A stretch of 64,000 nucleotides of DNA from Desulfobacteraceae bacterium (GTDB lineage: Bacteria > Desulfobacterota > Desulfobacteria > Desulfobacterales > Desulfosarcinaceae): the NCBI GenBank assembly GCA_013003715.1, contig JABDIN010000027.1, positions 1 to 64,000 of the forward strand, read 5' to 3'. The position numbers were made by a program, and so were the translations under genes. Shown piece after piece: positions 45,755 to 54,620 of the stretch. Below the pieces are notes generated by a model. The model saw only the letters and a program-made list of their open reading frames with translations. It did not search any database and was not told where the DNA came from. Each line of letters begins with the position of its first letter. The stretch's first letter is position 1.

Positions 45755-47512
45755 ATGAGAAAAACCTATAAATCCATCTTGTGCGCCATTGATTTTTCGG
45801 AATTTTCGGAATTCATTCTCCACTACGGCATCGTCCTGGCTGAAGAATTCAATGCAGTGCTCTATATCTGCCATGTGGTGGATATCAGATCCGCCGCCAT
45901 GTATGGCGATGCCGTTCTTGATTGGGAGCAGCAGGAGCGACGCGTCCAGCAATACGTTTCAGATAAGATGGCTTCCCTGATGGGAGCCGAAACCATTGGA
46001 TGGGAGCCGATTATTGTGTTCGGCCGTCCGGCAAACGAGATCGCCAAAATAGTGAACCGGGAAAAAATTGACCTTGTCATAACAGCCACCCATGGCAGGT
46101 CGGGTTTAAAGCGTATCGTATTGGGTTCAGTCACGGAAAGTCTCATGCGTGCGCTTGAATGCCCAATGCTGGTGGTCAAAAACAGAGAGGCTCGGACTGC
46201 CGGTGTATTGAAAAGGAAAGGCATATTCAAACGTATTCTAATCGGTTGTGATTTTTCAGAAGATTCCGGACTCGCTTTCGATTATGGATTAAGCCTGTCT
46301 CAGGAGTTTCAATCCAACGTGCATCTCGTTCATGTTGTGGAGTCAACTGACTACAAAGACATGATAGAGCTGGAAAAACTGGATATTGCTACGGACAACG
46401 GCGGTATCAGACAGGCGCTGAAAACCAGGTTATTGGATATGGTTCCGGGAGAAGCCGGTGATTGGTGCTCGTTTACATCTGTTCTGCTGGAAGGGAAACC
46501 ATACGACGAACTTTCACAATTCGCCCGGGATGAGAATATCGATCTGGTGGTTCTGGGTGTTCGCGGCCGCAGCGTCATGGAGACCTTGTTTTTAGGCTCA
46601 ACTGCAGACCGCATGGTACGAAAAGCATCCTGTCCCATCCTCCTCATTCGCCAAAAACGGAAGGAAAAGCCGAAGAAGAGCGCCACTAGCCGAACCCGTG
46701 CCGCAGAAAGCGGTCAGCAAATAAATACAAACAAAGGTTCTTTTTTTTCCGTGAGGATCGAAGAAAACATTGCGGTCTTGAAATTTACACAAAATCTTCT
46801 GTTGCATGGTACGGACCTCACCGCCAGAGAAAGTCTGTTTAACCGGCTGGATAGAATTTCGGAGGATCACTCCATTAAATCTCTAGTGATAATCGGCTCG
46901 GATTGTAAAACCGGCCGGGATGAATACGTTGATTTTTTCGGTCACATTCTGAATTCAAAGCTCGACGCGAATTCGATACATCGATTACTCAATAGTGTGG
47001 ATCAGTTTCTACTCAAAATGCAAGCTTACGATAAAATTGTCGTTCATGCGGATTGCGGACCGGTCATCTCACTTTATCTGAATATCAGTCTCGCATGTGA
47101 TTTCAGAATAATCGCCGACAATTGCATGTTCTATAATGAGTATCTTGACCTCGGTATGATCCCTAAGGGTGGCGGACCATACTTTCTGCGACGGATGATA
47201 GGCTCAGCCAAAGCATATCGGTATCTGATGACGACGACCGAATGTACGGCGCAGGAAGCGCTTGAATTCGGTTTGGTGGATGCGGTGGTACCCTCGGATC
47301 TACTTGAAAATTCGGCCGTCTCTTTTGCCGCACAATTCTCCGGCCGCGCCGCCGATGCATTAAGCGGTATGAAGCGGCTGATACGAAACGACCACAAGGA
47401 ACTCAAACAATATCTGGAAAAAGAGAACGAGGAGATCCTTAAAGTTATCGGTTCGCCGCTTCGACACAGCGAGTTCTGGAAGAACATCAAAAAATGTAAT
47501 TGCCCTCCCTGA
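45755..47512 (+). CDS. Fusion protein: two universal stress domains plus crotonase-like domain
   Basis: A 585-residue protein. Residues 4-145 and 155-305 are two Usp domains, each with the nucleotide loop (THGRSGLKRIVLGSVTE; GVRGRSVMETLFLGSTA) and ending CPMLVVKN and CPILLIRQ. A basic linker (RKEKPKKSATSRTRAA) leads to a crotonase/enoyl-CoA hydratase domain at about 340-560: SVRIEENIAVLKF, LACDFRIIADNCMFYNEYLD, GMIPKGGGPYFLRRMIG, CTAQEALEFGLVDAVVPSD. The usual Gly-rich oxyanion loop before LACDFRI is replaced by CGPVISLYLNIS, so classical hydratase activity is doubtful. Start 45755 follows GCAGGTGAGCGAT. Role, inferred: stress-responsive handling or sensing of an acyl-CoA. Confidence 0.85.
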   Translation: MRKTYKSILCAIDFSEFSEFILHYGIVLAEEFNAVLYICHVVDIRSAAMYGDAVLDWEQQERRVQQYVSDKMASLMGAETIGWEPIIVFGRPANEIAKIVNREKIDLVITATHGRSGLKRIVLGSVTESLMRALECPMLVVKNREARTAGVLKRKGIFKRILIGCDFSEDSGLAFDYGLSLSQEFQSNVHLVHVVESTDYKDMIELEKLDIATDNGGIRQALKTRLLDMVPGEAGDWCSFTSVLLEGKPYDELSQFARDENIDLVVLGVRGRSVMETLFLGSTADRMVRKASCPILLIRQKRKEKPKKSATSRTRAAESGQQINTNKGSFFSVRIEENIAVLKFTQNLLLHGTDLTARESLFNRLDRISEDHSIKSLVIIGSDCKTGRDEYVDFFGHILNSKLDANSIHRLLNSVDQFLLKMQAYDKIVVHADCGPVISLYLNISLACDFRIIADNCMFYNEYLDLGMIPKGGGPYFLRRMIGSAKAYRYLMTTTECTAQEALEFGLVDAVVPSDLLENSAVSFAAQFSGRAADALSGMKRLIRNDHKELKQYLEKENEEILKVIGSPLRHSEFWKNIKKCNCPP

Positions 47513-47750
47513 CCACTGCAATAATTCATTCTGATCGTGAAAGAAAGGTAACAAAAATTGTCAAATAATTGACCCATTTTTGTCGATTTGCGTTAAAAAA
47601 ATGAACGCCATTTAGAAAAAATAGCCAGAAACACGCCTCTTTGCCATCGGCATAAAAAATGCATAAATTGAATTAAGAGAGTGAATTAAAATTGAACTCG
47701 AGTTTTTGTTATGGTTCCAATAACATTCACCATTTGGCAAAGGGGGGATC

Positions 47751-47930
47751 ATGATTGCCTCACCGTGCAGCAAATGTACGAAAAAAAATTTTCCTAAAGA
47801 CAAATGTATAGACACGTGTAAAAAAATCAGACAATTACAATCACTCCACATCGCGACCGGCGATAGATTTCCGGGGAGTGCAATTGATCCCACAGCTGAT
47901 GATCGATATCGGGTGGTTTCACCAGTGTAG
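47751..47930 (+). CDS. Small Cys-rich protein (59 aa)
   Basis: An ATG at 47751 with AAAGGGGGGATC just before it opens a 59-residue frame. The N-terminal half reads MIASPCSKCTKKNFPKDKCI then DTCKKIRQLQ: a CxxC and a CxxxC, four Cys suited to one zinc or iron-sulfur site. The second half is polar. No known family is named here. It lies in a 794-bp gap after the Usp fusion; an AT-rich inverted repeat (CAAAAAT…ATTTTTG, 47552-47582) may end the Usp transcript. The remaining 376 bp to ftcD show nothing recognisable. Confidence 0.55.
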   Translation: MIASPCSKCTKKNFPKDKCIDTCKKIRQLQSLHIATGDRFPGSAIDPTADDRYRVVSPV

Positions 47931-48306
47931 TTCGCGGCACAATTGCCCCCCACAACAGCAGGTGAAAGCCCGTCGATCCGGGTAGTATTGTCATGCAGTC
48001 CTGATTTATAATTGCTCCCGAATTTCTTCGGGACAATACCCCGGCCATGATACCGATGGCAGATGGTGGCGCCTTCCCTGCTCGTATCCTTTTTAATTGA
48101 CACTTTTCCCATGTTTTCTTATCATCCTGGTATTCCCATTACATTCATGCCCTAAGGAACAAAATAGCATTAATTCGGACCTTATACGAATTGAATGACG
48201 CAGGTGCTCCATCGGATCCCTGAACGGCAATAGCAAGCCCATTCCTCGCAACCTCGCCGGGAGGGGCTTCAATTACCCGGCCCAAAGAATTAATTCGGGA
48301 GCAAAA

Positions 48307-49929
48307 ATGCAGAAAATCGTCGAATGTGTACCAAACTTCTCAGAAGGACGTGATTCCGAAACCATTAACGCCATCGCGGATGCCATCCGCCGGACCAAAG
48401 GATGTACCCTTTTGGATGTGGATCCGGGAAAATCAACCAACCGTACGGTGTATACTTTTGTGGGGTCGCCGGAGGCAATCGTTGAAGGGGCGCTCAACGC
48501 TGCCAAGGTCGGATATGAAAAAATCGATATGCGGCATCATACCGGAGAGCATCCGCGGATGGGCGCACTTGACGTTTGTCCGTTTATTCCCGTAGCAAAC
48601 GTCACCATGGCGGAATGCGTGGCGATATCCAAAAATTTCGCCGAAAGGGTGGCGCAAGACCTGGGGATACCGGTTTATCTGTATGAAGAAGCGGCTTCGG
48701 CGCCGCATCGACGAAAATTACCACAGATACGTGAGGGGGAGTACGAAGGTCTGGCGCAAAAAATCAACCGGAAGGAATGGAAACCGGATTTCGGACCAAA
48801 CCAATTTGTTCCCATGTGGGGTGCAACGGTTGCCGGTGCAAGATCTTTTTTAATTGCCTATAACGTGAACCTTTTGGCCACTCCGAATCAGGCACATCGA
48901 ATTGCGCTGAACCTAAGAGAAGCCGGCAGAGGCGATCAGGAACCAGGCAAACTGAAATCGGTGAAAGGCATGGGATGGTATGTGGATGAATACAACCTTG
49001 CCCAAGTGACGGTCAATTTGACCAATTACCATGAGACCCCACCACACTTATTGTTTGAAGAGGTTAAAAAAGAAGCCGCCGGACTCAAAATCGCTGTGGC
49101 GGGTTCGGAGATAGTCGGCCTTGTCCCGCTTGAAGCCATGCTACTGGCGGCTGAATTTTATATCAGGCTGGAAAATCTATTTATCCTCGATGAAGATCAA
49201 AAAATCCGGCTTGCCATTGAGAGGATGGGCTTGAATTCAGTGGCACCATTTGATCCGAAAGAAAAAATAATTGAATACAGGGTGATGCGGAAAAAAGAGG
49301 CCCCGCTCGCGGATACAACCCTTCGCGGATTCATTCAAGCAGTATCCGCTCGTTCGTCGGCACCTGGCGGTGGATCAGCCTCGGCTGCCATCGCCGCCAT
49401 AGGTGCGGGATTGGGTGGCATGGTGGCCAAGCTCACTTACGGTGTCAGAAAATTCGAGCATCTCGATGATAAGATGAGAGCCATAATTCCCCCCCTTCAT
49501 TTCGCCTGCGAAAAGCTGATTCCCATGATTGATGCCGATACCCATGCATTCAACGATTATGTGCATGCCACGAGGTTGCCCAAAGAGACGGCATCACAAG
49601 TCAAAAAGCGGGCGGTAAAAATGCAGGAAGGTTTGAAAAAGGCCATTGAGATCCCATTGACCACTATGAAAATCGGCGACCGTGCCTGGGAGGCCATGTG
49701 TGAAGTGGCGACATTTGGCAATATTGCCTCGAAATCGGATGTTGAAGTCGGCGCACGAGCTCTGGAAATGGGCATTTGGGGAGCATATAAAAACGTCCTC
49801 ATTAATATGACCGGGATTACTGATAACAAATACAAAAATGATACCACCGCCCTTGCGGAAGACATAAAAACACGTGCAAAACAAAAGTGCGAAGAGGTTC
49901 TCACGATATTATCAAAACGAGAGATATAA
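48307..49929 (+). CDS. ftcD: Bifunctional glutamate formimidoyltransferase / formimidoyl-THF cyclodeaminase
   Basis: A 540-residue protein with both FtcD activities. The N-terminal ~325 residues form the formiminotransferase (KIVECVPNFSEGRD, HHTGEHPRMGALDVCPFIPV, GARSFLIAYNVNLLATPNQA). The C-terminal ~200 form the cyclodeaminase (FIQAVSARSSAPGGGSASAA, DTHAFNDYVHATRLPKE, GNIASKSDVEVGARALE). It moves a formimino group from formiminoglutamate to tetrahydrofolate and releases ammonia, giving methenyl-THF. Histidine-degradation genes are not nearby, so it may serve one-carbon entry from purine or histidine fermentation. Start ATG has no strong ribosome site. Confidence 0.95.
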   Translation: MQKIVECVPNFSEGRDSETINAIADAIRRTKGCTLLDVDPGKSTNRTVYTFVGSPEAIVEGALNAAKVGYEKIDMRHHTGEHPRMGALDVCPFIPVANVTMAECVAISKNFAERVAQDLGIPVYLYEEAASAPHRRKLPQIREGEYEGLAQKINRKEWKPDFGPNQFVPMWGATVAGARSFLIAYNVNLLATPNQAHRIALNLREAGRGDQEPGKLKSVKGMGWYVDEYNLAQVTVNLTNYHETPPHLLFEEVKKEAAGLKIAVAGSEIVGLVPLEAMLLAAEFYIRLENLFILDEDQKIRLAIERMGLNSVAPFDPKEKIIEYRVMRKKEAPLADTTLRGFIQAVSARSSAPGGGSASAAIAAIGAGLGGMVAKLTYGVRKFEHLDDKMRAIIPPLHFACEKLIPMIDADTHAFNDYVHATRLPKETASQVKKRAVKMQEGLKKAIEIPLTTMKIGDRAWEAMCEVATFGNIASKSDVEVGARALEMGIWGAYKNVLINMTGITDNKYKNDTTALAEDIKTRAKQKCEEVLTILSKREI

Positions 49930-50282
49930 CACCGGCGACATCATCTGCACCTGAAACTGTGATCACATCCGATGCGTCCGATGGTCATTCTCAATCTAAC
50001 GATTCACTGCAACCTGCATATTCTCGTCTGACACTGGGCACGATACAGTTTTTGATCTGACATTCCCTCTCGATAAGCAGCCCTGGTTCCCGAAATTGTC
50101 GTTCACCCATCGGACATGTTCATTTTAATCCAGTTTTTCAGAAAATTGCCGATATTAAACCATAGCTGTTTTCAGAATATCGGACAGCCATCTGCGGAAA
50201 AGAATGGAAACGGCGGCTCTTGTGCGGATAGACCATACCGCCAATTATGTATAACGTGTAATCCATAATCAAACAGGGTTGA
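49930..50282. other. Intergenic region upstream of the HDOD gene
   Basis: The 353-bp gap contains an 8-bp inverted repeat, CCGATATT (50149-50156) and AATATCGG (50176-50183), with a 19-nt loop. TATAAC near 50253 could be a -10 element without an obvious -35. No gene is supported. Confidence 0.4.
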
Positions 50283-51143
50283 ATGAATATCACGGATAGA
50301 ATATCGGACCTGATCCGTAGCAAACACACTCAATTGCCCACATTACCGGTGATTATCCAAAAGATCATGGATGTGGTCAGTGATGAAGATTCGTCAGCAT
50401 CGCAACTTTCAGAGGTTATTAAAAAAGATCAGGCCATCTCCAATAAAATCCTGCGCCTGGCCAATTCAGCATACTTCGGTTTCCCCACCACGGTGGACTC
50501 TGTGGGTCATGCGGTGGCACTCATTGGTTTCAATGAGATCACCGGGATAGTGATCGGAATGAGTGTGATGAAGGTCTTTAAAACCCAAAACCCCAAACAC
50601 ATGGATATGGATGCCTTGTGGACCCATGCCATCGGCTGTGGAAATGCGGCGAAACATATCAGCAAGATGCTGTCTGTAGATTTCGAAGAGAACCTCTTTT
50701 TGGCCGGACTCCTCCACGACATCGGCAAAATTTTCTTTATAGAATACTTCCCCGACGAATATCAGAGGGTATTGACAGAGACGGCCCAGACCGGGAGGGC
50801 GTTGCATGAAGTAGAATACGATCTGATGGGGATTAACCATGCCCAAATCGCTGGAAAGCTGATGAATCAATGGAATTTTCCGGACACGCTGGTCGTTCCC
50901 TGCAGCTACCATCATGACACTACCGGTTGTCCCGAAGACCATCATCGATCTGCTCGTATTATCCAATATGCCAACTACTTGTGTCATATTTCCGGGCTCG
51001 GCAGCAGTGGGAACCCGTTGATAGAAGACAATCTTGACACCAGAAACGAATTGGGCTTCGGGAAAAACGATGAAGATACCATGAAAATGCATCTATATTC
51101 GCAAGTTGATAATATACAGCGCTTTTTACAGGTCATATCGTGA
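50283..51143 (+). CDS. HDOD domain protein
   Basis: A 286-residue signalling protein consisting of one HDOD domain plus a short tail. Motifs: LPTLPVIIQKIMDVVSDEDS, DQAISNKILRLANSAYFGFP, VALIGFNEITGIVIGMSVMK, and LFLAGLLHDIGKIFFIEYFP, where the HD pair is kept, unusual for HDOD. A second His region is CSYHHDTTGCPEDHHRSARI. HDOD proteins act with two-component or c-di-GMP networks. It stands 147 bp before the GAF/PAS hybrid kinase on the same strand. Confidence 0.92.
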   Translation: MNITDRISDLIRSKHTQLPTLPVIIQKIMDVVSDEDSSASQLSEVIKKDQAISNKILRLANSAYFGFPTTVDSVGHAVALIGFNEITGIVIGMSVMKVFKTQNPKHMDMDALWTHAIGCGNAAKHISKMLSVDFEENLFLAGLLHDIGKIFFIEYFPDEYQRVLTETAQTGRALHEVEYDLMGINHAQIAGKLMNQWNFPDTLVVPCSYHHDTTGCPEDHHRSARIIQYANYLCHISGLGSSGNPLIEDNLDTRNELGFGKNDEDTMKMHLYSQVDNIQRFLQVIS

Positions 51144-51290
51144 CAGCGCACACAAGTGCACACATGGTAAAAAGCACTAAGATCGCCATGGAACATTCAA
51201 CATATTGCCATGGGGAACATACAATTGTAACCAGACGAAATCGGATGGGCGCCAGACCAGCCCGGGTGTCGATGGTTCTCAGGATTTACC

Positions 51291-53429
51291 ATGCAGGAAG
51301 ATAAACAAAAAAAACTGGAACGGCAGAATCAGATACTATATGAGCAACTTCAAGGTGCCCAGCGCCGTTATGAAGAAAAAATTTCTGAAATATCTCTGAT
51401 TCTTGAAATGCAGGCGTTGTTGGTCCATGTTAACAGTTTTGAGAAGACCTGCAGTACGATTTTAGATATCGTCATCAATAATTCCACTGCCCGTAATTGC
51501 TCAATTATGCTGTATGATCAGAAAAAAGAGCAACTTTACCTTGCAGCCGCTATAGATCCGGGAGAACGGAACTATGTTCTAAAAGCGGAAGATGTTTTTT
51601 CCGGGGATAATATTCAATATACATTCAGACGTGGTGAAGGTATAGCCGGTAAAGCACTCGTGGCCGAAAGACCCCTTCTGGTAAATTGCACGGAAGATTC
51701 CGAGGCATTCGAGGTCACCCCATTGTCCAAGGTTAAAATCGGCAGCGTATTTAGTATCCCGATGATCTTGAATAGCAAACCCGTAGGCGTACTCAATCTA
51801 AGTCACACCAAACCCGGCGTCTTTGATCGCAGGGATAAGGCCATCTATATGATCATCGCCAATTCTGCGGCGATTTCCATTCACAGCTCACTCAACTATG
51901 AGCGTCTTCGACATTCACAGACTAATTACCGTGTTTTAACGGAAAGCCTTAACGATGGCATTGTAATTGTTCAGAATCGAAGGCACCTGTATGCCAATCC
52001 AAAATATCTGGATCTGACGGGTTTCACCTTCGCGGAACTGCGACACACCGATATATATGATATTCTCTCACCGGCTGACCATTACTCCAATTTTCTCAGC
52101 AGCCGAAGAAGCCATGAGTACCAAATATCTTCCCAGCCGTTTGAAGCCATACTTCGATGTAAAGACAAGGAATCCATATCTGTTGAAATTAATTCATCCG
52201 CCGTAGAGTATTATGGGAAAAAAGCAGTACTACTCTCCGTACGCGACCTCACAGACCGTAAAACATTGGAGAAACAACTCCAGAATGCGCGGAAAATGGA
52301 AGCGTTGGGTGCCTTGGCCGGAGGCGTGGCCCACGATTTGAATAATATCCTGTCCGGTATTGTCAGTTATCCGGATTTACTGCTCACGGATTTACCTGAA
52401 AAAAGCCCGTTGGTTGCACCGATAAAAACCATAAAAAAATCGGGAGAAAAGGCTGCATCCATCGTCCAGGACCTGTTGACGATGGCGCGGAGAAGTGTCA
52501 TATCGAAAAAAGCGGTTTCCCTGAACATGATAATCTCCGAATACTTGAACAGTCCGGAATATAAAAAACTGCTCCAATATCACCCTCACGTAAAGGTTGA
52601 GATGCATCTGGACAAACGATTACTCAATATCATGGGATCTGCCGTCCATCTATCAAAAACGATCATGAACATGGTATCAAACGCCGCCGAGGCGATGCCA
52701 CGGGATGGTAAGATTACCATCAGTACCGGCAACCAGTATTTTGAACCGGTCAACAGGGAAGTCCCGAAGTGTCCCATCGGGGAATTTGTTGTCCTGGAAG
52801 TGTCGGATACCGGTACCGGAATATCGGATAAAGACATGGAGCATATATATGATCCTTTTTATACCCGGAAAAAAATGGGACGAAGCGGCACCGGACTCGG
52901 TATGTCAGTAGTGTGGGCAACCGTTCAGGACCACGAAGGTGAAATTAAAGTAGAAAGCGAAAAAGATAAAGGAACACATTTCACCCTTTATTTTCCTGCA
53001 ACTCGAGAATCCGATGAAACAGACGAACGCAAATTTACCATTGATGAGTATATGGGAAATGGTGAGTCAATACTGGTTGTGGACGATGTCCCGGAGCAAC
53101 GGGAAATAGCAAGCAACATGATAAGCCGGCTGGGCTATAAAGTCGCCTCCGTATCGAGTGGAGAAGAGGCTGTAGACTATATTTCCAACAATCCGGTCCA
53201 ACTCATCTTGCTGGATATGATCATGCCAATGGGTATTGACGGATTGGAAACCTATAAACAGATTAGTAAAATCAGCCCCGGTCAAAAAGCGATTGTCACC
53301 AGTGGCTTCTCTCTGGAAGATCGCCTCATAGACATGAAGAAACTAGGCGTGCATTCCTTTCTGAAAAAACCATATCTACTCGAAGAAATCGGTTTATCCC
53401 TGAAAAAAATACTCAATCCCAAGAAATAA
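51291..53429 (+). CDS. Cytoplasmic hybrid sensor kinase (GAF-PAS-HisKA-HATPase-REC)
   Basis: A 712-residue soluble kinase with no membrane segments. An N-terminal coiled coil (KKLERQNQILYEQLQGAQRR) precedes a GAF domain at about 35-200 (RGEGIAGKALVAERPLLVNC). PAS follows (about 205-325). HisKA has AGGVAHDLNNILSGIVSYPD with His348. The HATPase has DTGTGISDKDMEHIYDPF and GTGLGMSVVWATVQ. A receiver ends the protein with Asp642 in LLDMIMPMGIDGLE. It probably senses an internal ligand or redox state. It follows the HDOD gene; the two may be one pathway. ATG 51291 has only a weak CAGGA ribosome site. Confidence 0.93.
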   Translation: MQEDKQKKLERQNQILYEQLQGAQRRYEEKISEISLILEMQALLVHVNSFEKTCSTILDIVINNSTARNCSIMLYDQKKEQLYLAAAIDPGERNYVLKAEDVFSGDNIQYTFRRGEGIAGKALVAERPLLVNCTEDSEAFEVTPLSKVKIGSVFSIPMILNSKPVGVLNLSHTKPGVFDRRDKAIYMIIANSAAISIHSSLNYERLRHSQTNYRVLTESLNDGIVIVQNRRHLYANPKYLDLTGFTFAELRHTDIYDILSPADHYSNFLSSRRSHEYQISSQPFEAILRCKDKESISVEINSSAVEYYGKKAVLLSVRDLTDRKTLEKQLQNARKMEALGALAGGVAHDLNNILSGIVSYPDLLLTDLPEKSPLVAPIKTIKKSGEKAASIVQDLLTMARRSVISKKAVSLNMIISEYLNSPEYKKLLQYHPHVKVEMHLDKRLLNIMGSAVHLSKTIMNMVSNAAEAMPRDGKITISTGNQYFEPVNREVPKCPIGEFVVLEVSDTGTGISDKDMEHIYDPFYTRKKMGRSGTGLGMSVVWATVQDHEGEIKVESEKDKGTHFTLYFPATRESDETDERKFTIDEYMGNGESILVVDDVPEQREIASNMISRLGYKVASVSSGEEAVDYISNNPVQLILLDMIMPMGIDGLETYKQISKISPGQKAIVTSGFSLEDRLIDMKKLGVHSFLKKPYLLEEIGLSLKKILNPKK

Positions 53430-53499
53430 TACACTTCATCGGCATTGATGACTTCAAAAACCGCCTGAACAAATAGCAAACGAGCTATTTATCCTGAAA

Positions 53500-53542
53500 G
53501 AGCCGGACGCAAATATGACATATTGATATTCTCCTCCGGCTC
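53500..53542. terminator. Inverted repeat between convergent kinase and peroxiredoxin genes
   Basis: GAGCCGGA (53500-53507) and TCCGGCTC (53535-53542) form a perfect 8-bp stem with a 27-nt loop in the 138-bp convergent gap. It is a probable bidirectional terminator; there is no long U-run. Confidence 0.45.
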
Positions 53543-53567
53543 GTCTCTAAACTATTGAACTACCGTG

Positions 53568-54167
53568 TTACAATTCATCAGATTTTTCTGACATATACCC
53601 GGCAACGCCTCCAGCGCTTGCCTCCATGCCGATGTCACCTTTCTGCCAACCGGCCGGGCACACCTCCCCGTGTGTTTCATGGAATTTGAGTGCATCGACC
53701 ATACGAATCATTTCATCCACATTTCTTCCCAGCGGCAGATTGTTTATGACCTGATGCTGGACAATTCCCTCTTTGTCAATAAGAAACGATGCGCGCAGGG
53801 CCACACCGTCCGGATGTTCAACACCATATGCTTTCACGATGTCATGGGTTACATCGGCGACCATTGGGAATTGGATTGGACCGATCCCGCCTTCGTTCAC
53901 TGGTGTATTGCGCCAGGCAAAATGGGTGAATTGTGAATCGATGGATACACCGATCACCTCCACACCACGTTCTTTAAAATGGTCAATACGCCGATCATAG
54001 GCGATGATTTCCGTTGGACAGACAAAAGTGAAATCCAATGGCCAGAAAAACAATGAGATGTATTTACCTCTAAAGTCAGAGAGCTTGGAATTTTCTTCTA
54101 TTATACCACTGGGCAATACCGCCGGAGATGTAAAATCCGGCGCTGATTTTGCGACTAGAACGCTCAT
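53568..54167 (-). CDS. Typical 2-Cys peroxiredoxin
   Basis: A 199-residue AhpC/Prx1-type peroxidase. The peroxidatic Cys lies in PLDFTFVCPTEIIAYD and the resolving Cys in HGEVCPAGWQKG. Also present are GVSIDSQFTHFAWRNTPVNE and the conserved Arg in ALRASFLIDKEGIVQH. The C-terminal tail GVAGYMSEKSDEL is near the sensitive-type Prx tail. It reduces H2O2 and organic peroxides using thioredoxin or an AhpF-like donor, which is not nearby. AAAGGAGATTTCC precedes the ATG. Confidence 0.95.
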   Translation of the reverse strand: MSVLVAKSAPDFTSPAVLPSGIIEENSKLSDFRGKYISLFFWPLDFTFVCPTEIIAYDRRIDHFKERGVEVIGVSIDSQFTHFAWRNTPVNEGGIGPIQFPMVADVTHDIVKAYGVEHPDGVALRASFLIDKEGIVQHQVINNLPLGRNVDEMIRMVDALKFHETHGEVCPAGWQKGDIGMEASAGGVAGYMSEKSDEL

Positions 54168-54620
54168 GGAAATCTCCTTTCACTTATACATAATTTGTTC
54201 GAATTTTTGGTTTTATCCATTGCATCCGATGCATCCGACACCTTATAGCATGATACGGATGGGTCTTCATATAATGGATATTGAATTCCGATTATCAAGT
54301 TGATTGTTCCAAAGAACCGCGGGTTTTTACAAAATTTTTCGACGATATCAGTGCGGGGGCATGTTCATATGAAGGCGTCAAATATTTGATGCTGGTCAAC
54401 ATATCGTGCCCTTGTTTATTTTTATAGAAACCAATATTCTTGTCCGGACTAAAGGCTAGGTCGTTCGTTCAAAAACAGGTGGTATCAGTGTTCGTTTCAA
54501 ATGGCTTGAAGGATAGTCTGTTGTTCCCCGAATGCAATTCCCCCATTATGGACCGGTGGTATGTTTTTTGCTCAATATGCTGACATACCAATTATGGCCG
54601 CATCGAGGGGGGAAAGCATA
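54168..54620. other. Divergent promoter region, no recognised element
   Basis: The 453 bp between the peroxiredoxin and the transglycosylase genes contain a short tandem repeat (GCATCCGATGCATCCGA, near 54222-54238). No OxyR- or PerR-type operator could be recognised by eye, and no gene is supported. Confidence 0.4.

Noticed and set aside
47931-48306. Tetrahydrofolate riboswitch upstream of ftcD
   Set aside because: The folate-gene context made it worth looking for, but none of the conserved core segments could be found.
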